DNA of 64,000 nucleotides from NCBI GenBank assembly GCA_008682415.1, contig VANK01000003.1:62001-126000 (forward strand). Reading direction: 5' to 3'. The notes under the pieces are model-generated. The model searched no databases. It saw nothing but the letters and a program-made list of their open reading frames with translations, and was not told the origin of the DNA. Both the position numbers and the translations under genes were made by a program. The DNA is from Acidobacteria bacterium AB60. Its GTDB lineage: Bacteria > Acidobacteriota > Terriglobia > Terriglobales > Acidobacteriaceae. Position 1 is the first letter of the stretch; each line of letters opens with the position of its first letter. This document shows, in pieces, positions 1 through 7,477 of the stretch.

Positions 1-24
1 CTCGCAGGCGCCTCTAAGCCAACC

Positions 25-62
25 TATTCCCTATTCCCTGTTCCCTAATCCCTGTTCCCTGT
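25..62. repeat. degenerate heptamer repeat overlapping the ribD 3' end
   Basis: About five consecutive 7-bp units of the form TTCCCTR (one starts ATCCCTG) run across the stop codon of the ribD gene. The last eight or so RibD residues (Asn, Arg, Glu, Gln, Gly only) are encoded by this repeat, so it has entered or extended the coding end. It is one of many period-7 tracts in the window. Confidence 0.75.
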
Positions 63-1206
63 CCTTCCATGGATCCCGAAGCAGCGAGCACAACCCCAGA
101 TCGTTCTCATACCGCTCCACCTCGACCGCCCCCAGCCGCAGCGCGTGCGCCATCCCCTTGAACGCCGGCACCGCATCCGATCCCATGATCTGCGGCGACA
201 CAAACAGATGCACCCGGTCCACCAGCCCCCCGGCCAGCAGCGCCGTGTTCAGCCGCGTCCCCGTCTCCGTCAGAACCGTCAAAATCCCCTCGGCCCCCAG
301 CCTCTCCAGCACCAGCCCCAGCGGCACCCGCCCGGCCTCCGCGGGAAGCACCTCCACCCGCACCCCGCGCGCCCGCAGCTCCCCAATCCGCTTCTCGTCC
401 TTCGATACGGTGAACACCACCACGTCGTCGTTCGCCGTGTCCACCATCTTGCACTTCACCGGCATCCGCAGCGCCGAATCCAGCACCACCCGCAGCAGCG
501 GCCGTCGCCTCCGCAACCCGCTCCGGTCCGTCAGCAGCGGATCGTCCGCCAGAACCGTATCCACGCCCGTCAGCGCCGCATCCGCCTGCCACCGCAGCGG
601 CTGCACCGCCGCCCGCGCCGCCTCGCACGTGATCCAGTACGGCGCCGCCGGCCCGGAGTGCACCCCCGCCGGCGGTGCGATCCGCCCATCCAGCGTCATC
701 GCTACCTTCATCAGCACCAGCGGCCGCTTGCTCACAATCCAGCGCGCAAACCCCTCATTGATCCGCCGCGCCTCCTGTTCACACACGCCCACTCTTGTTT
801 CCAGGCCCGCTGCACGCAGCCGCTCGAGACCGTGTCCGTCCACTCCCGGATTCGGATCCCCCGTAGCCGCCACCACCCGCTTGATCCCCGCAGCGATCAG
901 CGCCTCCGTGCACGGCCCCGTCCTTCCCGTGTGATTGCACGGCTCCAGCGTCACATACGCCGTCCCGCCCTTCAGCCGGTCCTTCGTCCCCGCCGACACC
1001 GCATGCCGCCGCGCCTCCTTGAGCGCCGCCACCTCGGCATGATCCACCAGGTCGTACTCGTGCCACCCCTCCCCGATCACCTGCCCGGCCACATCCAGAA
1101 CCACGCACCCCACCGCCGGGTTCGGCGACGTCAGCCCAATCCCCCGCCGCGCCAGCTCCAGCGCCCGCGTCATCCAGTAAACGTCTTTTTTCTGGCTCAA
1201 CATCAT
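31..1206 (-). CDS. ribD: bifunctional riboflavin deaminase/reductase RibD
   Basis: Bifunctional diaminohydroxyphosphoribosylaminopyrimidine deaminase / 5-amino-6-(5-phosphoribosylamino)uracil reductase, steps two and three of riboflavin synthesis in the cytoplasm. The N-terminal half carries the zinc deaminase signature: SPNPAVGCVV, HAEVAAL and PCNHTGRTGPC. The C-terminal half is the RibD_C reductase domain (PLVLMKVAMTLDGRIA; LTETGTRLNTALL). I chose the ATG at 1206 (MMLSQKK) because the in-frame extension upstream is encoded by a 7-bp tandem repeat. The C-terminus is also repeat-derived. The gene lies 54 bp downstream of ftsY on the same strand and may be cotranscribed. Length (391 aa) is somewhat above the usual 360-380. 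No other rib genes are in the window. Confidence 0.95.
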   Translation of the reverse strand: MMLSQKKDVYWMTRALELARRGIGLTSPNPAVGCVVLDVAGQVIGEGWHEYDLVDHAEVAALKEARRHAVSAGTKDRLKGGTAYVTLEPCNHTGRTGPCTEALIAAGIKRVVAATGDPNPGVDGHGLERLRAAGLETRVGVCEQEARRINEGFARWIVSKRPLVLMKVAMTLDGRIAPPAGVHSGPAAPYWITCEAARAAVQPLRWQADAALTGVDTVLADDPLLTDRSGLRRRRPLLRVVLDSALRMPVKCKMVDTANDDVVVFTVSKDEKRIGELRARGVRVEVLPAEAGRVPLGLVLERLGAEGILTVLTETGTRLNTALLAGGLVDRVHLFVSPQIMGSDAVPAFKGMAHALRLGAVEVERYENDLGLCSLLRDPWKDREQGLGNRE

Positions 1207-1211
1207 CCGTT

Positions 1212-1259
1212 CACTGACCCCTGACCCCTGACTCCTGACCACTGACCCCTGACCACTGC
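1212..1259. repeat. degenerate heptamer repeat between ftsY and ribD
   Basis: About six to seven consecutive 7-bp units near TGACCCC (variants TGACTCC, TGACCAC) fill nearly all of the gap between the ftsY stop and the ribD start. The tract would be transcribed as the intercistronic leader of ribD. It has no stem-loop or T-run like a terminator. Confidence 0.8.
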
Positions 1260-1260
1260 C

Positions 1261-2253
1261 TCACCCCACCAGCCCTTCCACAAACGCCTCCGAATCAAAC
1301 TCCAGCAAGTCCGTCATCTTCTCCCCGATCCCCACAAACCGCACCGGCAAACTCAGCTCCCGCGCAATCGCCACAGCGATGCCGCCCTTCGCCGTTCCAT
1401 CCAGCTTGGTCAGCACAATCCCCGTCACCCCCGCCGCCGCCGTAAACAGCCGCGCCTGCTGCAGCCCGTTCTGCCCCGTCGTCGCATCCATCACCAGCAG
1501 CACCTCATGCGGAGCACCCGGGATCAGCCGCGACGCCGTACGCCGCATCTTCTCCAGCTCATCCATCAGTCCCGTCTTGGTGTGCAGCCGCCCCGCCGTA
1601 TCCACATACAGGTCCGCCGTCCCCCGCGCCTTGGCCGCGCTCGCCGCGTCATACAGCACCGCCGCCGGATCGCCCCCCTGCTTGGTCTTGATCATGTCTA
1701 CGCCCGACCGCCCCGCCCACACCTCCAGCTGCTCAATGGCGGCGGCCCGGAACGTATCTGCGGCACACAAAAGCACGGAGTGCCCCTGCGCCCGAGACCA
1801 CGCCGCCAGCTTCCCGCTCGTCGTCGTCTTTCCCGTCCCGTTCACGCCCACCAGGAACGTCACCTTGGGCGGCTCCGCCGGCTGCGCCACCGCCTTCTGC
1901 GGCGCATCCAGAATCGCCTTCAACTGCTCCTTCAGCAGATCCCGCAGCTCCGCCCCGCCCTCAATCGCCTTCCGCCGCGCCCGCTCCCGCAGCGCCTCCA
2001 GAATCTCCGTCGTCGTCTGCACCCCGATGTCGCTCGCGATCAGCGTCGTCTCCAGCTCCTCCAGATCGCGCTCGTCCACCGCGCGCGTCATCGCCACGAT
2101 CCCTTCAATCTTTTCGCTGAAGGACTCGCGCGTCCGCGTCACCGCCTGCTTCATCCGGCTGAAAAATCCAGCCTTCTTCTCCTCAGGCTCCTGCGGCTCT
2201 TCCGGCTTCTCCGGTTCCTCGTTCAAACTGCCAAATAAACTGATGATTTCCAT
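1261..2253 (-). CDS. ftsY: signal recognition particle receptor FtsY
   Basis: SRP receptor GTPase that docks ribosome-nascent chain-SRP complexes at the inner membrane. An acidic Glu/Pro-rich N-terminal A-region (about residues 8-35) precedes the helical N domain and the GTPase G domain. Visible motifs: GVNGTGKTTT (G1, about residue 131), DTFRAAAIEQL, VDTAGRLHTKTGLMDEL (G3) and TKLDGTAKGG (G4/G5). The start at 2253 (MEIISLFGS) gives 330 aa, a normal length for a short-A-domain FtsY. The first residues are hydrophobic, which fits peripheral membrane association. ribD follows on the same strand after a 54-bp repeat-filled gap. Confidence 0.97.
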   Translation of the reverse strand: MEIISLFGSLNEEPEKPEEPQEPEEKKAGFFSRMKQAVTRTRESFSEKIEGIVAMTRAVDERDLEELETTLIASDIGVQTTTEILEALRERARRKAIEGGAELRDLLKEQLKAILDAPQKAVAQPAEPPKVTFLVGVNGTGKTTTSGKLAAWSRAQGHSVLLCAADTFRAAAIEQLEVWAGRSGVDMIKTKQGGDPAAVLYDAASAAKARGTADLYVDTAGRLHTKTGLMDELEKMRRTASRLIPGAPHEVLLVMDATTGQNGLQQARLFTAAAGVTGIVLTKLDGTAKGGIAVAIARELSLPVRFVGIGEKMTDLLEFDSEAFVEGLVG

Positions 2254-2324
2254 AAACAACTCAAGTCTAGAGCATGGCGTCACTGTGATGGCCGGGTGCG
2301 GGAAAAGCTACAGAACGATAGAAA

Positions 2325-3062
2325 TTAACTCTTCTGCACCATCTGCTCGAAGGCTCGCAAGTACTTTTCGAAGCGCGCATGGTCACAGTTTCGACAGAGC
2401 AGGGGCATTCGGCGGCCTTTGAAAAGGTATTGAGGCCCTCCGCATTCTCGGCAGCTTGCGTTCAACTCGGCGTAAGCTTCGATCGGCGTCTCGAGTTGTG
2501 CATTCAGCTTTTTGGCCAGAAAAGCGAACTGTTCGCGTTCGAATTCATTCGATAATCGAAGTCTTCTGAGGTTTGGAAACGACGAACCAACGAGTGAAAT
2601 GTCGCGATCCTGCAGGCGAATATTTGAGAGCTCTAGTTTCTCGAGTTTCGAAAGGTGACTGATCGGCTTGACTGATTGGAGACGCAGGGGAGGATGCAAG
2701 CTACCCAGGTTTCCAGACAGATGCAATTCGACGAGACCTTCCAATGACTCGATACCGTCGATCGAGTGGAGATTTGGGAAATCGCTCAGAGACAAGCGCT
2801 CGAGCCAGTGCATTTTGAAAACCGGCTCGATGTCCGTCAGCCTGTTTGCCCACACAATCTCCAACGCGAGGGTGCTGGTCAGCTGTTCGATGCCGCTCAG
2901 TGATCCGACCAATAAGTGATAGAGTCTGAGATCCTTCGCTCTACAGCTAGCTACGATAACCCGCCACGCCTCGTCGCCAACGTTGCGTAGATCGAGTGCA
3001 CCCTGCTCCCGGAAGATATCCGGAGAAAAACCCCTATCCATTAATGCGGTGATCGGCGACAT
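2325..3062 (-). CDS. leucine-rich-repeat-like protein with C-terminal Cys4 knuckle
   Basis: A 245-aa cytoplasmic protein of unknown function. Residues about 70-175 show irregular leucine-rich repeats (LERLSLSDFPNLHSI, LVELHLSGNLGSL, LEKLELSNIRL, LRRLRLSNEF). The C-terminal 50 residues carry CRECGGPQYLF...LCRNCDHARF, two CxxC pairs that would fit one zinc knuckle. LRR proteins usually mediate protein-protein contact; no enzymatic domain is visible. No signal peptide. GC content and codon use look lower than in the neighbours, so recent acquisition is possible. It lies just downstream of the MazEF-type pair (28 bp) on the same strand, which may be coincidental. Confidence 0.75.
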   Translation of the reverse strand: MSPITALMDRGFSPDIFREQGALDLRNVGDEAWRVIVASCRAKDLRLYHLLVGSLSGIEQLTSTLALEIVWANRLTDIEPVFKMHWLERLSLSDFPNLHSIDGIESLEGLVELHLSGNLGSLHPPLRLQSVKPISHLSKLEKLELSNIRLQDRDISLVGSSFPNLRRLRLSNEFEREQFAFLAKKLNAQLETPIEAYAELNASCRECGGPQYLFKGRRMPLLCRNCDHARFEKYLRAFEQMVQKS

Positions 3063-3089
3063 AATCGCAGAATATGCTCGTACCGGCCG

Positions 3090-3446
3090 CTAACCGCGCC
3101 CGCCCCCCGAAATTCCCAGCAACACCCCAACATACTGCCGCACCGTCCCCAGCATCTTCACCGATATCTTCGAATGAAACTCCGCCTTGCGCCCCGCCCA
3201 GTCCAGGCTCTTCAACTGGTCCACCAGGATCGCTCCCTCCACGTTGCCCACCGTCACCGGCAACGCGAAGGGATACGGCTTCCTCTGACTCGTCAGCGGG
3301 CAAACCACCGCCAGCCCGCTTGCCCGGTTATAGCGCATATCCGTCAGCACCAGCGCCGGACGTCGCTTGGCCTGTTCCCGCCCCACCTGCGGATCGAAGT
3401 CCAAAAACACGATGTCGCCGGCCTCCGGAACATAGGCCGTCACCAT
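3090..3446 (-). CDS. MazF/PemK-family endoribonuclease toxin
   Basis: Type II toxin of the MazF/PemK/CcdB fold, expected to cleave mRNA when its antitoxin is lost. The 118-aa protein has the family N-terminus (PEAGDIVFLDFDPQVGREQAKRRPALVLTD), where the G-[RK]-[EQ] segment and the RPALVL strand form the core, then VVCPLTS...PFALPV and AILVDQLKSLDW...; the ILVDQ(L/I)KSLDW stretch is diagnostic. The start ATG overlaps the antitoxin stop (ATGGTGA arrangement, 7-nt overlap), so the pair is translationally coupled. The ORF looks intact. Cleavage specificity cannot be predicted. Confidence 0.92.
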   Translation of the reverse strand: MVTAYVPEAGDIVFLDFDPQVGREQAKRRPALVLTDMRYNRASGLAVVCPLTSQRKPYPFALPVTVGNVEGAILVDQLKSLDWAGRKAEFHSKISVKMLGTVRQYVGVLLGISGGGRG

Positions 3447-3688
3447 TCCACGGCTTCCTTGCCGCGCTCCAGGCCAGTTCCAACCTCCGCATACCGGTTC
3501 TCAGGAGTGATCTGCGAAACTAGTTGCGCAAGCGTCGGCACCTTGCCAATCCGCAGCAACTGGATCGTGCCTTCTTCCGCCACCTCAATCTCGATCGCGT
3601 CGCCTTCCTTCAGGCTGGCCTCCTCCGCCACCGGCTTGGGAATGCGCACCGCCAGGCTGTTCCCCCACTTCAGCATCTGAGCCCGCAT
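3440..3688 (-). CDS. MazE/AbrB-family antitoxin
   Basis: An 82-aa SpoVT/AbrB swapped-hairpin DNA-binding protein: MRAQMLKWGNSLAVRIPKPVAEEASLKEGDAIEIEV is the classic MazE N-terminal fold, followed by an acidic toxin-binding tail. It neutralises the downstream MazF-type toxin and would autorepress the operon. A Shine-Dalgarno (GAGGTGA) precedes the ATG. The upstream gap holds a heptamer-repeat tract (3731-3779), so the operon promoter must lie close to or within it. Confidence 0.92.
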   Translation of the reverse strand: MRAQMLKWGNSLAVRIPKPVAEEASLKEGDAIEIEVAEEGTIQLLRIGKVPTLAQLVSQITPENRYAEVGTGLERGKEAVEW

Positions 3689-3730
3689 GATTCACCTCAT
3701 CAGGAAACGTTGTAGATACATTGTATAACC

Positions 3731-3779
3731 GACTTGAGACTCGCAACTAGACACTCGCAACTCGAGACGCGCAACTCAA
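3731..3779. repeat. degenerate heptamer repeat upstream of the mazEF-type pair
   Basis: Units alternate between ACTCGC- and AACT-type heptamers (effective period 14 = 2 x 7), e.g. GACTCGC and AACTCGA. The tract sits between the divergent antitoxin gene and the 3832 gene and may contain both promoters. Confidence 0.6.
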
Positions 3780-3831
3780 TTCCGCCCGCAATGCTAGACT
3801 TCCCCCATCTCCCGCAACCCCGGAAGGCCCG

Positions 3832-4644
3832 ATGCTGCTCCAAGCCAACCTCACCTCCTACGCCCAGACCACAGCCGTGATCTCCGCCATCGGCGCCCTC
3901 CTCCTCGCAATCGTCAACTACCTCTTCGGCCGCCGCCTCGAAGCCTGGAAAAACCGCCAGCAACACCAGCTCGAAGACCTACGCTCCGAACAGCAATCCG
4001 CCCTCGCCGAATTCCAGCGCCGCGCCCAGCAGGAGCTCGCCCAGTTCAACGCCTCCCTCGCGCAACAGGAGCGCCTCGATGCCGACCGCGCCCAGAGCCG
4101 CGGCGAAGCCTACGGCGAAATCTGGACCCTCACCGGCGCCCTCAGCCTCTTCGGCTCCGCCAAGTGCCCCGGCGCCTCCGACCTCGCCGCCCGCCTCAGC
4201 CAGTGGTACTTCGAGCGCGGATGGCTCCTCACCGACGAAGCCAAAAGCCGCTACTTCCTCATCCAGGAGGTGCTCAGCTTCTTCGTCCTCCACGGCCTCT
4301 CCTTCCGCCGCCCCGCCGACGAGATCCTCTTCGGCAGCCCCGGCCGCGCCATGGACGAGCTCCGCAAGATCCGCAACATCGAGCTCGGCCTCGAGCCGCG
4401 CGGCGACGACGGCCGCTACTCCGTCCGCGACATCCAGGTCAGCATCGCCGCCTGGAAGTCCCGCCGCCTCACCGATACCCGCGACAACACCCTCCCCGAA
4501 CAGGCCTGGGTCCTCCTCCAGTTCGTCATGAGCAGCTTCCGCACCCAGCTCACCGACGAGCTCCAGTCCCACCAACTCTCCCCCGACCCCAAAACGGAAA
4601 CACCGCCCCCAGCCGCCGCCCCCCGCGCCCCCAAGTTTCTCTAG
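3832..4644 (+). CDS. hypothetical membrane-anchored coiled-coil protein
   Basis: A 270-aa protein with no recognised family. Residues about 12-34 form one hydrophobic transmembrane helix (AVISAIGALLLAIVNYLFG), followed by a Lys/Arg boundary and a long Gln/Glu/Ala-rich coiled coil (about 40-85). The rest is predicted helical and probably cytoplasmic. The last 20 residues are Pro/Ala/Thr-rich. A Shine-Dalgarno (GGAAGG) precedes the ATG. Cytosine in third positions is very frequent, as in real genes nearby. It could be a small envelope or stress-associated protein; no function is inferred. Confidence 0.75.
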   Translation: MLLQANLTSYAQTTAVISAIGALLLAIVNYLFGRRLEAWKNRQQHQLEDLRSEQQSALAEFQRRAQQELAQFNASLAQQERLDADRAQSRGEAYGEIWTLTGALSLFGSAKCPGASDLAARLSQWYFERGWLLTDEAKSRYFLIQEVLSFFVLHGLSFRRPADEILFGSPGRAMDELRKIRNIELGLEPRGDDGRYSVRDIQVSIAAWKSRRLTDTRDNTLPEQAWVLLQFVMSSFRTQLTDELQSHQLSPDPKTETPPPAAAPRAPKFL

Positions 4645-4734
4645 AGCAGTCGCGAGTACCGAGTCACGAGTCCCATGCGTTGCCGGCCCGAATCGCAACA
4701 GAAAAACACGCGAACCCCACACATCCGACTGCCC

Positions 4735-4845
4735 CTGCGCCGTAGGCGCAATGGAAATTAGCCCCGCGCTTTCAGCGCGGGGAAGCAAACGCCCCCCAAA
4801 AACCATCTCTCAGCCCCGGAGGGGCGGTATCGACTCCCGCAATCG
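4735..4845. repeat. dispersed palindromic repeat (two GC-rich hairpins)
   Basis: The 235-bp gap 4645-4879 holds a short heptamer tract (4649-4677), then a hairpin with 9-bp arms CCCCGCGCT/AGCGCGGGG around a TTC loop, and a second short palindrome of the type GCCCCGGAGGGGC. Such elements are common dispersed non-coding repeats in several soil-bacterial phyla (recalled knowledge, not searched). No gene is visible here. Confidence 0.6.
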
Positions 4846-4879
4846 TCAATGGCCGACGAGCCAAAAGTCCGAGCAGCTC

Positions 4880-5277
4880 TCAGCGCGATCTTCGCCGCAG
4901 AGTCGGAATCATCGTCGACAACATACGGCTGACTTCCCCAGCCAGAGATCGCGCTTCGTCCACCTCCGCGCGCCTCCCGAATCCCAGCGCTTGAGCCAAA
5001 GCAAGTTGTGTTAGCACCTCGTAGTTCGACCCGCGCGCATGCCCCAGAAATTGAACAAACTCTCCGTTCGTAGTTCTGCCGCTCCCTTCGGCGATATTGC
5101 TCGCGACAGATACCGACGCTCTTCGCAACTGATTGGTCAATCCAAACTGCTCCTCTTAGGAAACGATGCCGTCAGCCGATACACGGCCGTACTCATTTCC
5201 ATCGCTCTCTGCCACACAATCAACTTCTGAAACGGTGCCTCGTCTCGTGTCGCGTCCAGGTCTCGGTTTGCTTTCAT
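4880..5277 (-). pseudogene. four-helix-bundle (S23-like) protein gene, single-base frameshift
   Basis: Two frames together rebuild a complete four-helix-bundle protein of the 23S-intervening-sequence family. The 5' part, from ATG 5277, reads ...KLIVWQRAMEMSTAVYRLTASFPK. At about 5158-5160 the frame changes and the rest continues as EEQFGLTNQLRRASVSVASNIAEGSGR... to the stop at 4880. Adding one G would give a 132-aa protein of normal family length. Either the gene is broken or the assembly has a 1-bp error. The family is small, helical, of unknown cellular role and often orphan. Confidence 0.85.
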
Positions 5278-5407
5278 GCCCCGACTCTATTCTCAACAGA
5301 CGCGTCGGACTTGTGAGCATCGGCACGAACCTCGCGCCTCGCACTCCCCAACTCGCAACTTGACTTGACACGCAACCAAACAGTTACCTATCATCGCCAC
5401 GTAACCC

Positions 5408-5743
5408 ATGGTTCCCGGTGCCAGTGACGATGACGCGGTCTTCAAAGCCCTGGCCGATGCCAGCCGCCGCCAGCTCCTCGATCGCCTGCACCGCCAGAAC
5501 GGGCAGACCCTCAACGAGCTCTGCGACGGCCTCGCCATGACCCGCCAGGCCGTCGCCAAACACCTCGCCATCCTCAAAGACGCCAACCTCGTCTCGTGGA
5601 AACGCCAGGGCAGGGAACGCCTGCACTACATCAATCCCGTGCCCATCAACGAAATCGCCGAGCGCTGGATCAGCAAGTTCGAGCAGCCTCGCCTGCAGGC
5701 CCTCGCCCGGCTCAAGAAAAGTCTCGAAGGAGAAGAATCGTGA
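5408..5743 (+). CDS. ArsR-family winged-helix transcriptional regulator
   Basis: A 111-aa repressor-type regulator. VFKALADASRRQLLDRL...QTLNELCDGLAMTRQAVAKHLAILKDANLVSWKRQGRERLHYINPVPI is the ArsR wHTH with the recognition helix MTRQAVAKHLAIL and the beta-wing RQGRERLHY. No metal-binding ELCVCD motif is present, so this belongs to the non-metal subgroup often paired with SRPBCC/AHSA1 proteins. The downstream SRPBCC gene overlaps by 4 nt (GTGA), which supports an operon and possible autoregulation. Confidence 0.93.
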   Translation: MVPGASDDDAVFKALADASRRQLLDRLHRQNGQTLNELCDGLAMTRQAVAKHLAILKDANLVSWKRQGRERLHYINPVPINEIAERWISKFEQPRLQALARLKKSLEGEES

Positions 5744-6201
5744 CCGACTCCTCGCGCAGCAGCTTCGTCTACGTCACCTTCATCCGCACCACCCCTGAGC
5801 GCCTGTGGTCCGCGCTCACCGATGCCGGCTTCATGAAGGAGTACTGGTTCGGCATGCACATCCAGTCGGAGTGGAAGAGCGGCGCATCCTGGAAGATGCT
5901 CTTTCCCGACGGGCGCCTCGGCGACGCCGGCCAGGTCCTCGAATGCGATCCGCCCCGCCGCATCGTCCTCCAGTGGCGCAACGAATGGCGTCCCGAACTC
6001 AAGGACGAAGGCGAATCGCTCTGCGCCATCGAGCTCGAGCCCGTGCCCGACGCGGTCAAGCTCACCATCACGCACACCATGGATCGCCCCCAGTCCGAGT
6101 TCATCAAGGCCGTCTCCGGCGGCTGGCCCCGCATCCTGTCCAACCTAAAGTCTCTGCTTGAAACCGGCGAGATCGTTCTCAAGGGGCCGCACGCCCGGTG
6201 A
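5740..6201 (+). CDS. SRPBCC (AHSA1/START-like) domain protein
   Basis: A 153-aa SRPBCC hydrophobic-pocket protein with the AHSA1 pattern: YVTFIRTTPERLWSALTDAGFMKEYWFG near the N-terminus, then WKMLFPDGRLGDAGQVLECDPPRRIVLQWR and a C-terminal helix SGGWPRILSNLKSLLETGE. The GTG start at 5740 overlaps the ArsR stop (GTGA) and begins exactly where the fold begins. ArsR-SRPBCC pairs are widespread; ligands are usually unknown. The large repeat array 6210-7215 starts directly after the stop codon. Confidence 0.92.
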   Translation: MTDSSRSSFVYVTFIRTTPERLWSALTDAGFMKEYWFGMHIQSEWKSGASWKMLFPDGRLGDAGQVLECDPPRRIVLQWRNEWRPELKDEGESLCAIELEPVPDAVKLTITHTMDRPQSEFIKAVSGGWPRILSNLKSLLETGEIVLKGPHAR

Positions 6202-6209
6202 GTTCGCCC

Positions 6210-7215
6210 AGCGCACTCCTCCAGAGAGTTGTCATCCCGCACAGAAAAGGTTGTCATCCCGCACAGAAAAGCTTGTCATCCCGCACAGAAAAGCTTGTCA
6301 TCCCGCACAGAAAAGCTTGTCATCCCGCAGCGCAGCGGAGGGATCTGCAGTTGCTCTTGCAGTTGCTTTTTTCCCGCGCTCCTCCAGAGAGGTGTCATCC
6401 CGCACAGAAAAGGCTGTCATCCCGCAGCGCAGCGGAGGGATCTGCAGTTGTTCTTGCTGTCGCCTCTTTCCTGCGCTCCTCCAGAAGGTTGTCATCCCAC
6501 AGCGCAGCGGAGGGATCCGCAGTTGCTCTTGCTGTTGCCTTTTCCTGCGCACCTCCAGAAAGGTTGTCATCCCGCAGCGCGCACCTCCAGAAAGATTGTC
6601 ATCCCGCACCCTGAGCACAGCGAAGGGGGAGGGATCCGCAGTTGCTCTTGCTGTTGCCTTTTCCTGCGCACCTCCAGAAGATTGTCATCCCGCAGCGCGC
6701 ACCTCCAGAAGGCTGTCATCCCGCAGCGCAGCGGAGGGATCTGCAGTTGCTCTTGCTGTTGCCTTTTCCTGCGCACCTCCAGAAAGGTTGTCATCCCGCA
6801 GCGCAGCGGAGGGATCTGCAGTTGTTCTTGCTGTTGCCTTTTCCTGCGCACCTCCAGAAAGATTGTCATCCCGCAGCGCGCACCTCCAGAGGGCTGTCAT
6901 CCCGCAGCGCAGCGGAGGGATCCGCAGTTGCTCTTGCTGTTGCCTTTTCCCGCGCTCCTCCAGAGAGGTGTCATCCCGCACAGAAAAGGCTGTCATCCCG
7001 CAGCGCAGCGGAGGGATCTGCAGTTGCTCTTGCAGTTGCTTTTTTCCTGCGCTCCTCCAGAAAGATTGTCATCCCGCAGCGCAGCGGAGGGATCTGCAGT
7101 TGCTCTTGCTGTTGCCTTTTCCTGCGCACCTCCAGAAAGATTGTCATCCCGCACCCTGAGCACAGCGAAGGGGGAGGGATCCGCAGTTGTTCTTGCAGTT
7201 GCCTTTTTCCTGCTC
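6210..7215. repeat. tandem array of GTCATCCCGC-headed repeats
   Basis: About 1 kb of tandem repeats with roughly 19 occurrences of GTCATCCC(G/A)C. The first five units are short (about 22 bp, GTCATCCCGC then ACAGAAAAGSTT). Later units are about 73 bp: GTCATCCCGC, AGCGCAGCGGAGGGATC, a CAGTTGCTCTTGCTGTTGCC tract, and a spacer of the type GCGCACCTCCAGAAAG. Two units replace the core with CCTGAGCACAGCGAAGGGG. Long reading frames cross the array on both strands but only encode the repeat (Ser/Arg/Cys/Leu periodicities), so I do not call genes. No cas genes, direct-repeat/unique-spacer structure or terminator was seen. Confidence 0.9.
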
Positions 7216-7477
7216 TTTGGATGTCGCCGCCATTCATGACTGCAGTGGTTCTGTCGTTGATTCCAGCTCGGCTTTGCGATTCCCACGCCTTCCGGCGTGC
7301 CATTGCACGGAAACGTTGATATCAACTAAAATGGGCAGCCGTAACAAAACCGGCTCGTCACTGCGGGCTTGTCCGATCCTCACCGATCGGTAAGAATTGT
7401 CCCGCCTCAGATTCCCCATTCCACCATCGCGGGCCCTCGGCAATCCCAGCCACGGCTGCGCGCGGAGACAAATATCC

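Noticed and set aside
6210..7215. CRISPR array
   Set aside because: Units vary in length and have no unique spacers of constant size; no cas genes in the window.
6158..7325. Long open frames on both strands across the GTCATCCCGC array
   Set aside because: All frames are open because the unit lacks stops in several frames; the proteins are pure translations of the repeat with no codon bias or start signal.
7397..7477. Upstream in-frame start for the Asp-box protein
   Set aside because: The 27 extra residues are Pro/Arg-rich with no signal peptide and precede a normal family N-terminus.
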